DNA of 64,000 bases from Propionibacteriaceae bacterium. Lineage in GTDB: Bacteria; Actinomycetota; Actinomycetes; Propionibacteriales; Propionibacteriaceae. The stretch lies in NCBI GenBank assembly GCA_017306015.1, contig JAFKJK010000020.1:1-64000 (forward strand), in the 5' to 3' direction. How positions within the stretch are numbered: position 1 is the stretch's first letter; every line of letters starts with the position of its first letter. Shown in pieces: positions 1 through 8,009 of the stretch. The position numbers were made by a program, and so were the translations under genes. The notes under the pieces were generated by a model. That model made no database searches. It was not told where the DNA came from and was given only the letters and a program-made list of their open reading frames with translations.

Positions 1-2
1 AG

Positions 3-1157
3 TCCCGGCAGCTGGCCTACACCATGCTCACCCGCGGCCGGCACGCGAACCACGCCTGGGTCGAGGTCAACGACACCGACGACCACCTCGCCCCGATCGC
101 AAGCCAGTTGTTCCAGCCCGACACCGCGACCCAGCTGCTCGAACAGATCCTGGGCCACGACGACGCACCCGCCTCGGCCACCACCCTGATCGACCAGGCC
201 GAACAGCCCGCCCGACTCCTCGCACCCGCGGCGACCTGCTACCTCGACGCCATCACCTTCGCCGCCGAACAGCACCTCTCCGACGAGGAGAAGCAGGTCA
301 TCGACTGGGCCGGTGAACGGTACGGTCTCACCGGAGCTGACGCCTGGCCCGCGCTGCGCGGCCAACTGATGCTCATCGCCGCCAACGGCCACAAGCCCGC
401 GGTCGTGCTCAGCCAGGCTGTCGCCCTCGGCGGGCTCGAGGACGCCCGCGACCCCGCCGCCGTCCTGTGCTGGCGCCTCGACCTCACGCAAGCCTCCGGC
501 GGCCGCACCCGCGGGCCGCTGCCCTGGCTGCCTGGCATCCCCACCCGGTTGCTCGACGATCCCGAGTGGAAGTCCTACCTCAGCGCCCGCTACGTTCTCG
601 CCCGCAGCCTCGGCGAGGAGGTCCACCAAGCCGCAAGCCACGCCGAGGACCCCCCGCGGTGGGCCGAGCAGCTGCCCGGGCTCGACCCCGAGCTGGTCGC
701 CGACATCCAGCTGTGGCGCACAGCCCAAGGCGTTCCCGACGACGACCTACGGCCCACCGGTCCCCAGGCCACCAGCCCGGCCGAGCACGACACCCAGCGC
801 GACCTCGACCAACGGCTCTACACCGCCCAGGCCGGCATCCGCGAATGGGCACCCCGCATCGCCCACGCCGCACCAGCCACCGCCACCGACCCCCGCCTAC
901 CCGTCCTCGCCGCCCGCCTCGCCACCCTCACCGACCGCGGTGACGTCGAAGACCTCCTCCGGCGCGCCGCCGCACAGGGCAACCTGCCCGACGACCACCC
1001 CGCCGACGCCCTCGGCTACCGCATCGCCGCACTGATCAAGAAGCAGCGCCAGGCAGAGGCCGAAACCTGGGAAACCATCACGCCCACCGCCCCCAGGACC
1101 TACCCCGAACATTCGCGCTCGCACGACCACGACCGTGGCCGCGGCATCAGCATCTGA
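3..1157 (+). CDS. MobF-type relaxase/helicase, C-terminal part (5' end outside the window)
   Basis: The reading frame is open from the window edge, so this is the 3' end of a larger gene. The first residues, QLAYTMLTRGRHANHAWVEV, match the last conserved helicase motif of TrwC/TraA-type conjugative relaxases (typically TRGRHxNHxYV). The remaining ~370 residues are a charged, Ala/Arg/Asp-rich tail with no motif I recognise, as is usual for actinobacterial MobF proteins. The protein would nick and unwind DNA for conjugative transfer. With the excisionase-like gene just downstream and a tRNA-like gene beyond, this looks like the end of an integrative conjugative element. Whether the gene is intact cannot be told from here. 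Confidence 0.8.
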   Translation, partial: SRQLAYTMLTRGRHANHAWVEVNDTDDHLAPIASQLFQPDTATQLLEQILGHDDAPASATTLIDQAEQPARLLAPAATCYLDAITFAAEQHLSDEEKQVIDWAGERYGLTGADAWPALRGQLMLIAANGHKPAVVLSQAVALGGLEDARDPAAVLCWRLDLTQASGGRTRGPLPWLPGIPTRLLDDPEWKSYLSARYVLARSLGEEVHQAASHAEDPPRWAEQLPGLDPELVADIQLWRTAQGVPDDDLRPTGPQATSPAEHDTQRDLDQRLYTAQAGIREWAPRIAHAAPATATDPRLPVLAARLATLTDRGDVEDLLRRAAAQGNLPDDHPADALGYRIAALIKKQRQAEAETWETITPTAPRTYPEHSRSHDHDRGRGISI

Positions 1158-1179
1158 CGAGAACCACGAAGGAGTTGCC

Positions 1180-1416
1180 ATGGCGCTCATCGCCAACCCC
1201 GCCCTCTGGGGACAGCCCGTCCCGGAGTGGCTGTCGCTTCAGCAGGCTGCCCTTCTCTACGGCGTCAGCGTCGACACCCTCCGCCGCCGCATCCGACACG
1301 GGCAGCTGCGGGCATCACGCTTCGGGCAGCGGCTCATCCGCGTCCGCACGGCCGACCTCGACGAGCTGTTCCGTCCCATTCCCACGGTGCGGCCGATCCG
1401 ACGCTCCTGGACTTGA
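1180..1416 (+). CDS. excisionase-like helix-turn-helix DNA-binding protein
   Basis: A 78-residue protein. The start chosen is the ATG at 1180 behind a GAAGGAG ribosome-binding site; an upstream in-frame start would overlap the relaxase. Residues ~15-60 (WLSLQQAALLYGVSVDTLRRR, then RFGQRLIRVRTADLDELF) form a MerR/excisionase-type winged HTH (HTH_17): the helix-turn-helix reads a tRNA-flanking or att-proximal site and the C-terminal part ends in the usual 'DLDELF'. In actinobacterial integrative elements such a gene normally precedes a tyrosine integrase and directs excision. No integrase follows here, only ~145 bp before the tRNA-like gene, so the integrase is lost or lies elsewhere. Confidence 0.75.
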   Translation: MALIANPALWGQPVPEWLSLQQAALLYGVSVDTLRRRIRHGQLRASRFGQRLIRVRTADLDELFRPIPTVRPIRRSWT

Positions 1417-1495
1417 GCGGGCGCTGTGGCGGTCTCCGGGCCGGCCCTTGTGCGTCCATTCGGTGCAGAAACGCGTGTACCTAAGGGCCCGATAA

Positions 1496-1514
1496 GGGCC
1501 CGAAAACCGGGCTT
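1496..1514. terminator. weak hairpin between the mobile-element remnant and the tRNA-like gene
   Basis: GCCCG (1498-1502) and CGGGC (1508-1512) pair across an AAAAC loop, with flanking G-U pairs. It could end transcription from the excisionase-like gene or from the tRNA side. There is no strong T-run. The rest of 1417-1561 shows no gene; an integrase would be expected here. Confidence 0.35.
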
Positions 1515-1561
1515 AAGAGTTACACCAGTGTATTTTTCCTTGTGAATGCCATGTTCAGACG

Positions 1562-1635
1562 TGCCCCCAATGGGACTCGAACCCATACTGGGGCGGGTTT
1601 AAGCCGCCTGCCTCTGCCGGTTGGGCTATGGGGGC
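1562..1635 (-). tRNA. tRNA-like gene, anticodon UAA, class I (short variable loop)
   Basis: The complement strand folds into a cloverleaf of 74 nt: acceptor GCCCCCA/TGGGGGC (7 bp), D-arm with GG in the loop, anticodon stem GGCGG/CCGCC with loop CTTAAAC (anticodon TAA), variable loop CCAGT (5 nt), T-arm ATGGG-TTCGAGT-CCCAT, discriminator A. CCA is not encoded. UAA reads the leucine codon UUA, but bacterial tRNA-Leu is class II with a long variable arm, which is absent here. The gene is therefore an atypical leucine tRNA, a tRNA of another identity with an altered anticodon, or a relic remade by integration. Its 5' end is 13 nt after the lacI stop codon on the same strand. Confidence 0.7.
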
Positions 1636-1648
1636 CCTGCCGGTGAGT

Positions 1649-2725
1649 CTAGGGCCGCGGTGCGGCGGTGCTGGCCCGCACGACGAGCTGAGGAACCCGC
1701 TGCAACGGGTTCGGCGCGGCCTCGTCGGCGAGCATCGCGAGCACCAACTCCATCGCGTCGCTGCCGAGTTGGGCGAAGTCCTGGTGCATGGTGGTCAACG
1801 GTGGTGAGAAGTGGGCGGCCTCGGGGATGTCGTCGAAGCCGATGACGCTGACTTCGGCGGGTACCGAGCGATGGGCCTCGGTGAGCGCGTGGATCAGTCC
1901 GAGCGCCATCTGGTCGTTCGCGCAGAACACCGCCGTGAATCGCTCCCCCACCAGCTTGCGTCCGGCCTCGTAGCCGCTGGCTGCCGACCAGTCGCCGAAG
2001 CTCGGCTCGTGGGCCACCAGGGAGCTCTCGCCGAGCGCGTCCCGCCAGCCACGCAGCCGTTCGAGGGCGTCCATCGACTCGATCGGCCCGGCGACATGAC
2101 GGATCTCGGTGTGGCCCAGGTCGATCAGATGGCGGACGGCGCGGCGCGCACCCGCGTACTGGTCGAGCGAGACCCGGTGCAGGCCGCTGCCCTGGGACAC
2201 CACAGCGAGGAACGGGACGCCGAGGTCCATCGACTGCAGGATTCCGAGCGTCGAGCGATTGGAGGTGATCAGCACGATCGCCTCGACGTTCTGCCGCACC
2301 AGCGTCTCCGCGGCCTGCCGCAGCGCCGCCGCGTCCGCCTGCAGCAGGCTGGCCATGATCACCGCGTACCGCTCCTGGCGGGCGGCCTCGTTGAAGTACA
2401 CCGCCGTGGTGGACGGCCCGTGCTCGGGCCTGCCCGTCGTGATCAGCCCGATCGTCCGCGACCGCCGGGTCACGAGCGCGCGTGCCGCCGGGGACGGAAT
2501 GTAGCGCAGCTGCTGGATGGCCCGTTCAACCCGCTCCCTGGTCGCCGGGCGGACGTTGGGCAGGTCGTTCAGCACTCGCGAGACCGTCTGGTGGGACACG
2601 CCGGCGAGGCGTGCCACGTCGAAGATCGTGGCCGCCCTGGCTCGTTCCTCTTCGGTCGTCACAGTGCCTGCCGTTCCGGCCCTACGCGTGGCGGACGCCT
2701 TGCCGGCTTCCGATGCTATCGACAC
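1649..2725 (-). CDS. LacI-family transcriptional regulator
   Basis: About 358 residues from a GTG start; an in-frame GTG 21 codons later is an alternative. The N-terminal HTH (TIFDVARLAGVSHQTVSRVL, ~residues 32-51) is followed by the hinge segment ending in 'IPSPAARALVTRRSRTIGLI'. A periplasmic-binding-protein-like sugar domain follows, with typical 'VFCANDQMALGLIHAL' and 'SVIGFDDIPEA' motifs. It lies 7 bp after the YjfF-type permease gene and is the last gene of the sugar-transporter operon, so it most likely senses the transported sugar and represses the operon. Operators would be expected upstream of the binding-protein gene (see 7570-7670). Confidence 0.9.
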   Translation of the reverse strand: MSIASEAGKASATRRAGTAGTVTTEEERARAATIFDVARLAGVSHQTVSRVLNDLPNVRPATRERVERAIQQLRYIPSPAARALVTRRSRTIGLITTGRPEHGPSTTAVYFNEAARQERYAVIMASLLQADAAALRQAAETLVRQNVEAIVLITSNRSTLGILQSMDLGVPFLAVVSQGSGLHRVSLDQYAGARRAVRHLIDLGHTEIRHVAGPIESMDALERLRGWRDALGESSLVAHEPSFGDWSAASGYEAGRKLVGERFTAVFCANDQMALGLIHALTEAHRSVPAEVSVIGFDDIPEAAHFSPPLTTMHQDFAQLGSDAMELVLAMLADEAAPNPLQRVPQLVVRASTAAPRP

Positions 2726-2732
2726 GAGCGAC

Positions 2733-3749
2733 TCAGGTGCGCCGCGACGTGAGCACCTTCTGCAGGATGATGAACACCAGCAGGAGGGCTCCGATGAAGA
2801 TCTTCGTCCACCACGAACTGAGGCTGCCCTCGAAACTCAGGATGGTCTGGATCAGCCCGAGTACCAGGACGCCGAGCGCCGAGCCGAGGACGAACCCGTA
2901 GCCACCGGTGAGCAGCGTGCCGCCGATGACCACCGCGGCGATCGCGTCCAACTCGGTGCCCACGGCGGTCAGTGCGTAGCCGGACAGGGTGTAGAAGGCG
3001 TACAGCACGCCGGCCAGGCCCGAGCAGAAGCCGCTGATCACGTACACCAGCACCTTGGTCCGGGACGTCGGCAGGCCCATCAGCATGCCGGACTGCTCGC
3101 TGCCGCCGATGGCGTAGGTGGTCCGGCCGAATCGGGTGTACTGCAGCACCCACACCGCCACGGCCAGGGCCAACAGGGCGATGATCACGCTCGGGGTGAT
3201 ACTCAACCGATAGCCGAGCGGGATCCGCACGTTGGCCATCGAGACGAAGAACGGGTTGTCGATGGTGATCGACTCCTTGGCGATGATGTAGCACAGGCCC
3301 CGGGCCAGGAACATCGCGGCCAGGGTGGCGATGAACGGCTGCACCTCGAAGACGTGGATCATCAGCCCGACCAGCAGGCCGAGGGCGGAGGTGATCGCCA
3401 GGATCAGCAGGATCACGACGCCCGGACTCCAGCCGGCCTGGAGCAGACGGGCCGCGATGATCGTGGACAGGGCCACCACGGCACCGACCGAGAGGTCGAT
3501 CCCGCCGGTGAGGATCACGAACGTCATCCCGATCGCGAGGACGATCAGGTAGGCGTTGTCGATGAAGAGGTTCAGGAACACCTGTCCGGAAAGGAAGCCG
3601 CGGTAGCGCACCCCGCCCACGGCGAACATCAGCAGGAACAGCACGCCGGTCACCAGCACCGGACCTGACTTGGGGCTGGTGAAGACGTCGACGATCCGCG
3701 CTCCGAGGTTGCGGCCGGTCGCGACCGGGCCGGTTGCGACAGCGCTCAT
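2733..3749 (-). CDS. yjfF: sugar ABC transporter permease, YjfF-like
   Basis: 338 residues from the ATG at 3749, which overlaps the stop of the preceding permease gene (ATGA). It is a BPD_transp_2-type membrane protein with 8-10 hydrophobic segments and the diagnostic 'GMTFVILTGGIDLSVGAVVAL' stretch near residues 73-93. A second conserved run, 'ELDAIAAVVIGGTLLTGGYG', lies near the C-terminus. Together with the upstream YtfT-like permease it should form the heterodimeric inner-membrane channel for a furanose-type sugar. A longer open frame continues upstream in the same phase but is antisense-like and non-homologous, so the short start is preferred. Confidence 0.88.
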   Translation of the reverse strand: MSAVATGPVATGRNLGARIVDVFTSPKSGPVLVTGVLFLLMFAVGGVRYRGFLSGQVFLNLFIDNAYLIVLAIGMTFVILTGGIDLSVGAVVALSTIIAARLLQAGWSPGVVILLILAITSALGLLVGLMIHVFEVQPFIATLAAMFLARGLCYIIAKESITIDNPFFVSMANVRIPLGYRLSITPSVIIALLALAVAVWVLQYTRFGRTTYAIGGSEQSGMLMGLPTSRTKVLVYVISGFCSGLAGVLYAFYTLSGYALTAVGTELDAIAAVVIGGTLLTGGYGFVLGSALGVLVLGLIQTILSFEGSLSSWWTKIFIGALLLVFIILQKVLTSRRT

Positions 3750-4810
3750 CGGGTCACCGCCGGTTCGGGGGTGGCCACCGGTCTCGGTGAGGCTGGTCCC
3801 GCCGTCCGTCTTCGCGCCAGCGCGGCCGACGTAGTGGGCGACTGCAGCAGGCAGACGGCGGTCACGACGGCGGCCTTGAACACCATGGTGGCGATCGGCG
3901 GAATACCGACGGTGTAGACCGTCGTCACGAGCGTCTGGATGACCAGTGCCCCGACCAGGGTGCCGGTCAGCGAGTAGCGTCCCCCGCTCAGTGCCGTACC
4001 GCCGATGACGACCGCGAGGATGGCGTCCAGTTCGATGAACAGGCCGGTGTTGTTGGCGTCCGCAGCGGTCTGGTTGGACGTGAGGATCAACCCGGCGATG
4101 CCCGCGAGGACGGCGCAGACCGCGTACACGGTGAACAGCAGCCCGCGAGCCCGGACGCCGGCCTGCCGGCTCGCCTCGGGGTTGATGCCGACGCTCTCGA
4201 TCAGCAGGCCGAGTGCCGTCCGGCGGGTGAGCAGCGCAACCAGCCCGAGGATGGCCGCCGCGACCACCGTCGCCACCGGGACGCCGGCGAGGAAGCCCGA
4301 GCCGAGAAACTTGAACGGCGCGCTGTCGACGGTGAGGATCTGGCCCTCGGTGATCAGCATCGCGATGCCGCGTCCGGCCGTCATCAGGATCAGCGTGGCG
4401 ATGATCGGCTGGATGCCGAGGACGGAGACCAGGAAGCCGTTCCACAGCCCGACAACAAGCGACAACGCGAGGGCGGTCAGGACCGCGACGGTGACCACGC
4501 CGGGATCGCCCGGGTTCGGCGAGCCGAGGATGATCGAACAGGCGACGGCACCGGCGATCGCGCATACCGAGCCGACCGACAGGTCGATGCCCCGGGTGGC
4601 GATGACCAGGGTCATGCCGACCGCGATGATCAGTGTCGGGGCGCCGTTGCGCAGGATGTCGATCACGCTGCCGAACAGGTGGCCCTCGTTGTTGATCGTG
4701 ATCGCCAGGAAACCCGGTACGGCGATGACGTTCACCGTCAGCAGGATGACCAGGAGGGCGAGCGGCCAGAACAGCCGGTGCGAGAGGGCCTGGATCAGCG
4801 TGTTCCTCAT
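3746..4810 (-). CDS. ytfT: sugar ABC transporter permease, YtfT-like
   Basis: 354 residues, beginning with an ATG that overlaps the ATPase stop codon by 4 bp (ATGA). It belongs to the BPD_transp_2 permease family: 'GMTLVIATRGIDLSVGSVCAI' near residues 60-80, 'ELDAILAVVIGGTALSGGRYS' near 260-280, and about ten hydrophobic helices between. Its partner is the YjfF-like permease downstream. In E. coli the YtfQRT-YjfF system imports galactofuranose; the substrate here is inferred from family likeness only. Translational coupling to both neighbours indicates one transcript. Confidence 0.9.
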   Translation of the reverse strand: MRNTLIQALSHRLFWPLALLVILLTVNVIAVPGFLAITINNEGHLFGSVIDILRNGAPTLIIAVGMTLVIATRGIDLSVGSVCAIAGAVACSIILGSPNPGDPGVVTVAVLTALALSLVVGLWNGFLVSVLGIQPIIATLILMTAGRGIAMLITEGQILTVDSAPFKFLGSGFLAGVPVATVVAAAILGLVALLTRRTALGLLIESVGINPEASRQAGVRARGLLFTVYAVCAVLAGIAGLILTSNQTAADANNTGLFIELDAILAVVIGGTALSGGRYSLTGTLVGALVIQTLVTTVYTVGIPPIATMVFKAAVVTAVCLLQSPTTSAALARRRTAGPASPRPVATPEPAVTR

Positions 4811-6402
4811 GATGCGACTCCGGCTTCGAGTTCGGGTTCGGCTGCACCTTCGGCGATGAGGGCGAGCAGTTGGTCGACGCCGATGCCGTCGTTGACCAGG
4901 TCGGCGACCTTCTTCCGGTCGCGCAGCACCACGATCCGGTTGCTCAGCCGCAGCACTTCTTCAAGTTCTGCGGAGATGAACAGCACGCTCATGCCGTTCT
5001 CGGCGAGGCTGTAGACGAGTTTCTGGATCTCCGCCTTGGCACCCACGTCGATGCCGCGGGTCGGCTCGTCCAGGATCAGCAGCCGCGGCGCGATCGCCAG
5101 CCAGCGCGCCAGCAGCACCTTCTGCTGGTTCCCGCCGGACAGGTTGCGCACCAGCGCGTCGGCGCTGGGCGTCTTGATGTTGAGCGCCTCGATGTAACTG
5201 GCGGCCAGCTCGTCCTGTCGCTTGCGGGGGATGGGACGGAACCAGCCGCGGTCGGCCTGGAGGGCGAGGACGATGTTGTCGCGGACGGTGAGTTCGTCGA
5301 CGATGCCCTCGGCTCGGCGGTTCTCCGAGGAGTAGGCGATCCGGTGCTTGATCGCCTGCCGGGGCGTCCGCAGGCGCAGCGGCCTGCCGTCCACCTTCAG
5401 CTGGCCGCCGTCGGGACGGTCGACGCCACCGATCAGGCGGGCGACCTCGGTGCGTCCGGAGCCCAGCAGGCCGGCCAGCCCGACGACCTCGCCCGCTCCG
5501 ATCGTGATGTCGACCGGCGAGATCGCACCCTTGCGAGTGATGGCCTTCGCTGCGACGAACGTCTCCGGAACGGAACCGGTCGCGGTCTCCCCCTCGGCTG
5601 AGTGGACGCGACTGCCCAGGTCGTCCAGGGCGGACAGCTCCTTGCCGATCATGGCCTGGACGAGGTCGATCCGCAGCAGCTCGTCGGTCATGTACTCCCC
5701 GACGAGCTGGCCGTTGCGGAGCACGGTGAGCCGGTCGCTGATCTCGTACACCTGGTCGAGGAAGTGGCTGACAAACAGGATGGCGACCCCGGACTCCTTC
5801 AGCGAGCGGATCACCCGGAAGAGCTCGGCGACCTCCTCGACGTCGAGGCTGGACGTCGGCTCGTCGAGAATCAGGATCTTGGCCTGGATGTCGATGGCCC
5901 GGGCGATCGCGACGAGCTGCTGGATGGCCAGCGAGTGCGAGTTGAGCAGGGACGCGGGGTCGATGTCGAGATGCAGTCCCTCGAGGATCTCGGCGGCCCG
6001 CTGCCGCATCGCCTTCCAGTCGATGCCGCCGCGGCGCCTCGGCTCGCGTCCGAGCATCACGTTCTCGGCGACGGTGAGGTTGCCCAGCAGGTTCACCTCC
6101 TGGTACACGGTGCTGATGCCGGCCGCCTGCGCCTGCGCGGGGCCGGAGAACGTCACCTGCAGCCCGCCGAGCCGGACGACCCCGCTGTCGATGCTGTAGA
6201 CGCCGGTGAGCGCCTTGATCAGGGTGGACTTGCCGGCACCGTTCTCGCCCATCAGCGAGTGCACCTCGCCGGGGAACATCCGGAAGTCGACGCTGTCCAG
6301 CGCCTTCACTCCGGGGAAGCTGATCGAGATGTCGGTCATCTCGACCACGGGGTCGGGGTTGCCCTGCGGCGCTGGCGCTCGGGTGGAGGCGGTGTCAGTC
6401 AT
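4807..6402 (-). CDS. ytfR: sugar ABC transporter ATP-binding protein, YtfR-like (two ATPase domains)
   Basis: 531 residues with two nucleotide-binding domains in tandem, as in RbsA/MglA/YtfR. Domain 1 has Walker A GENGAGKST (~residue 53) and Walker B LILDEPTSSLD, with a degenerate signature. Domain 2 has the usual degenerate Walker A GLLGSGRTE, a proper signature LSGGNQQKV and Walker B LLILDEPTRGID. It powers uptake through the two downstream permeases. The gene is separated from the upstream binding-protein gene by a strong stem-loop (6444-6488) and overlaps the permease start. Confidence 0.92.
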   Translation of the reverse strand: MTDTASTRAPAPQGNPDPVVEMTDISISFPGVKALDSVDFRMFPGEVHSLMGENGAGKSTLIKALTGVYSIDSGVVRLGGLQVTFSGPAQAQAAGISTVYQEVNLLGNLTVAENVMLGREPRRRGGIDWKAMRQRAAEILEGLHLDIDPASLLNSHSLAIQQLVAIARAIDIQAKILILDEPTSSLDVEEVAELFRVIRSLKESGVAILFVSHFLDQVYEISDRLTVLRNGQLVGEYMTDELLRIDLVQAMIGKELSALDDLGSRVHSAEGETATGSVPETFVAAKAITRKGAISPVDITIGAGEVVGLAGLLGSGRTEVARLIGGVDRPDGGQLKVDGRPLRLRTPRQAIKHRIAYSSENRRAEGIVDELTVRDNIVLALQADRGWFRPIPRKRQDELAASYIEALNIKTPSADALVRNLSGGNQQKVLLARWLAIAPRLLILDEPTRGIDVGAKAEIQKLVYSLAENGMSVLFISAELEEVLRLSNRIVVLRDRKKVADLVNDGIGVDQLLALIAEGAAEPELEAGVAS

Positions 6403-6443
6403 CGGGTGCTCATCTGTCGTCGGACTGGTCCAATCATGGGCCT

Positions 6444-6488
6444 CCGCCCCGGTGGGTGCGCGGCGAGACGCGCACCCACCTTGGGCGG
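6444..6488 (-). terminator. intercistronic stem-loop after the binding-protein gene
   Basis: GGTGGGTGCGCG (6451-6462) pairs perfectly with CGCGCACCCACC (6469-6480) around a GCGAGA loop. The stem extends through CCGCCC (6444-6449) with GGGCGG (6483-6488). No T-run follows, so partial termination or 3'-end protection of the binding-protein mRNA is likelier than a full stop. Such hairpins commonly raise binding-protein output over ATPase and permease. Confidence 0.7.
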
Positions 6489-6511
6489 AAGGAGGTACTG
6501 AGGCGATGGAC

Positions 6512-7495
6512 TCAGTACTTACGGTTGGGCAGGGCCTCCTTGGCCTGATCCTGGGTGAACGTGGTCTCCTCGGTCACGATCCGCTGGGGCACGGTCTCGC
6601 CGTTGTTCAGCTTCGTGATGGTGTCGATGAGCTGCTTGCCGAGCAGAGGCGAGCACTCCACGATGAAGTTGATCTTGCCGTTGGCGAGGGCGGTCATGCC
6701 GTCCTTGACCCCGTCTACGGTGATGATCTTGATGTCCTTGCCCGGAACCTTGCCGGCTGCCTCGATGGCCTCAATGGCGCCCAGGCCCATGTCGTCGTTG
6801 TGGGCGTAGACCACGTCGATCTTCGGCTGCGACTTCAGCATGGCCTCCATGACCTGCTTGCCGCCCGCGCGGGTGAAGTCACCGGTCTGGCTGGCGACCA
6901 CCTTGATGTTCGGGTTGGCCTTGATCGCGTCCGCGAAGCCGGTGCCACGGTCGATGGCCGGAGCCGAGCCGGTCGTGCCCTCGAGCTGGACGACGCTCAC
7001 CGGGTCGGAACTGCCCTTGTACTGCTCGACCAGCCAGTCGCCGGCCTTCTTGCCCTCGGCGATGAAGTCGGAGCCCAGGAAGGTCTTGTACAGCGAGGTG
7101 TCCTTGGAGTCGACCGCGCGGTCGGTCAGGATCACCGGGATGTTGGCCGCCTTCGCCTCGTTGAGCACGGCGTCCCAACCGGTCTGTACGACGGGCGAGA
7201 ACGCGATGTAGTCCACACCCTGCTGGATGTAGGACCGGATCGCCTTGATCTGGTTCTCCTGCTTCTGCTGGGCGTCGGAGAACTGCAGCTTGATGTTCGC
7301 TGCCTTGAAGGAATCCTGGATGTCCTTCGTGTTGGCCGTCCGCCAGCCACTCTCGGCGCCGACCTGCGCGAAGCCGACCACGAGCTGGTCGAGCGACTTG
7401 TGCGCTCCACCACCGCCGCCAGCCGCTCCGCCGCTGCAGGCCGAGAGCGTCAGGACGAGGGTAGCGGCCGCAAAGAGACCGATGGTCTTCCTCAT
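6512..7495 (-). CDS. ytfQ: sugar ABC transporter substrate-binding lipoprotein, YtfQ-like
   Basis: 327 residues from the ATG at 7495, which sits 9 nt behind a strong AGGAGG; a start 8 codons upstream lacks this. The N-terminus is a lipoprotein signal with lipobox LSAC (~residues 20-23) followed by a Gly-rich linker. The mature protein matches YtfQ closely: 'VGFAQVGAESGWR', 'DAQQKQENQIKAIRSYIQQG', 'GDFTRAGGKQVMEAML' and 'VVYAHNDDMGLGAIEAIEAAG'. It captures the sugar outside the membrane and delivers it to the YtfT/YjfF channel. It is the first gene of the operon ytfQ-ytfR-ytfT-yjfF-lacI. Confidence 0.93.
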   Translation of the reverse strand: MRKTIGLFAAATLVLTLSACSGGAAGGGGGAHKSLDQLVVGFAQVGAESGWRTANTKDIQDSFKAANIKLQFSDAQQKQENQIKAIRSYIQQGVDYIAFSPVVQTGWDAVLNEAKAANIPVILTDRAVDSKDTSLYKTFLGSDFIAEGKKAGDWLVEQYKGSSDPVSVVQLEGTTGSAPAIDRGTGFADAIKANPNIKVVASQTGDFTRAGGKQVMEAMLKSQPKIDVVYAHNDDMGLGAIEAIEAAGKVPGKDIKIITVDGVKDGMTALANGKINFIVECSPLLGKQLIDTITKLNNGETVPQRIVTEETTFTQDQAKEALPNRKY

Positions 7496-7569
7496 GTAGA
7501 CAAACCTCCTTGTTCGCACCGGGGAGGGATCGAGACCCGCTCCGCCCGGACGGCCGCCCTTGGCCGTAG

Positions 7570-7670
7570 CAGGATGTTAAGGCTCACATGTTAGCCTTCA
7601 CAATCGTCCCACCGCATCTGTTATGAAGTCGTTATCAACCGTGCTTGGGACGAAGGTAGCGATAACACCG
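7570..7670 (-). promoter_or_regulatory. candidate operator/promoter region of the sugar operon
   Basis: The 5' region of the ytfQ-like gene is unusually AT-rich for this genome. It contains TGTTAAGGC and TGTTAGCC as near-direct repeats (~7576-7597), and GTTATC (7631-7636) facing GATAAC (7661-7666). Such half-sites suit LacI-family binding, and the operon encodes a LacI protein. No single complete palindrome stands out, so this is a weak call. Confidence 0.35.
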
Positions 7671-7728
7671 GGACGCCTGTGCAACGCTCACATCGCCCAG
7701 CCCAGCACCCGCACCGACCGAACCACCA

Positions 7729-7953
7729 TGAACCATCGGGGACAGATACTTCGGTTCACCGGTGAACCATCGGGGACAGGTACCTCGGTTCACCGGTGAA
7801 CCATCGGGGAGAGGTACCTCGGTTCACCGGTGAACCATCGGGGACAGGTACCTCGGTTCACCTGCGGCCGCGCCGAACCTGAACCGAAGTACCTGTCCCC
7901 GGTCGTTCACGTTCGTTCAAGTCTGAACCGAAGTACCTGTCCTCGGCGGTTCA
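7729..7953. repeat. cluster A of a 30-bp palindrome-ended repeat (6 copies)
   Basis: Copies lie at 7729-7758, 7763-7792, 7797-7826, 7831-7860, 7880-7909 and 7924-7953. Each begins TGAAC and ends GTTCA (TGAACC/GGTTCA in full copies), with a core reading GTACCTGTCCCC on one strand. The first four are tandem with an exact 34-bp period and a CCGG spacer; the last two are inverted relative to them. The same unit recurs at 37598-37670 and 42467-42543. The cluster sits between the 5' end of the sugar operon and the lipoprotein pair. No gene is visible inside it. Confidence 0.95.
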
Positions 7954-8009
7954 GCCCCTTTCGGTTAGCCTTGAGCCAAATCCCACCGAGCATCAGGAGG
8001 GAACAGGGC

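Noticed and set aside
2733..4847. A single 704-residue frame that would fuse a long N-terminal stretch to the second sugar permease.
   Set aside because: Its first ~365 residues are the other-frame shadow of the first permease; an ATG at 3749, coupled to the upstream stop, gives a normal permease.
7729..7953. The 34-bp-period repeats as a CRISPR array.
   Set aside because: Four tandem units have only a 4-bp constant spacer (CCGG), there are no variable spacers, and no cas genes are present.
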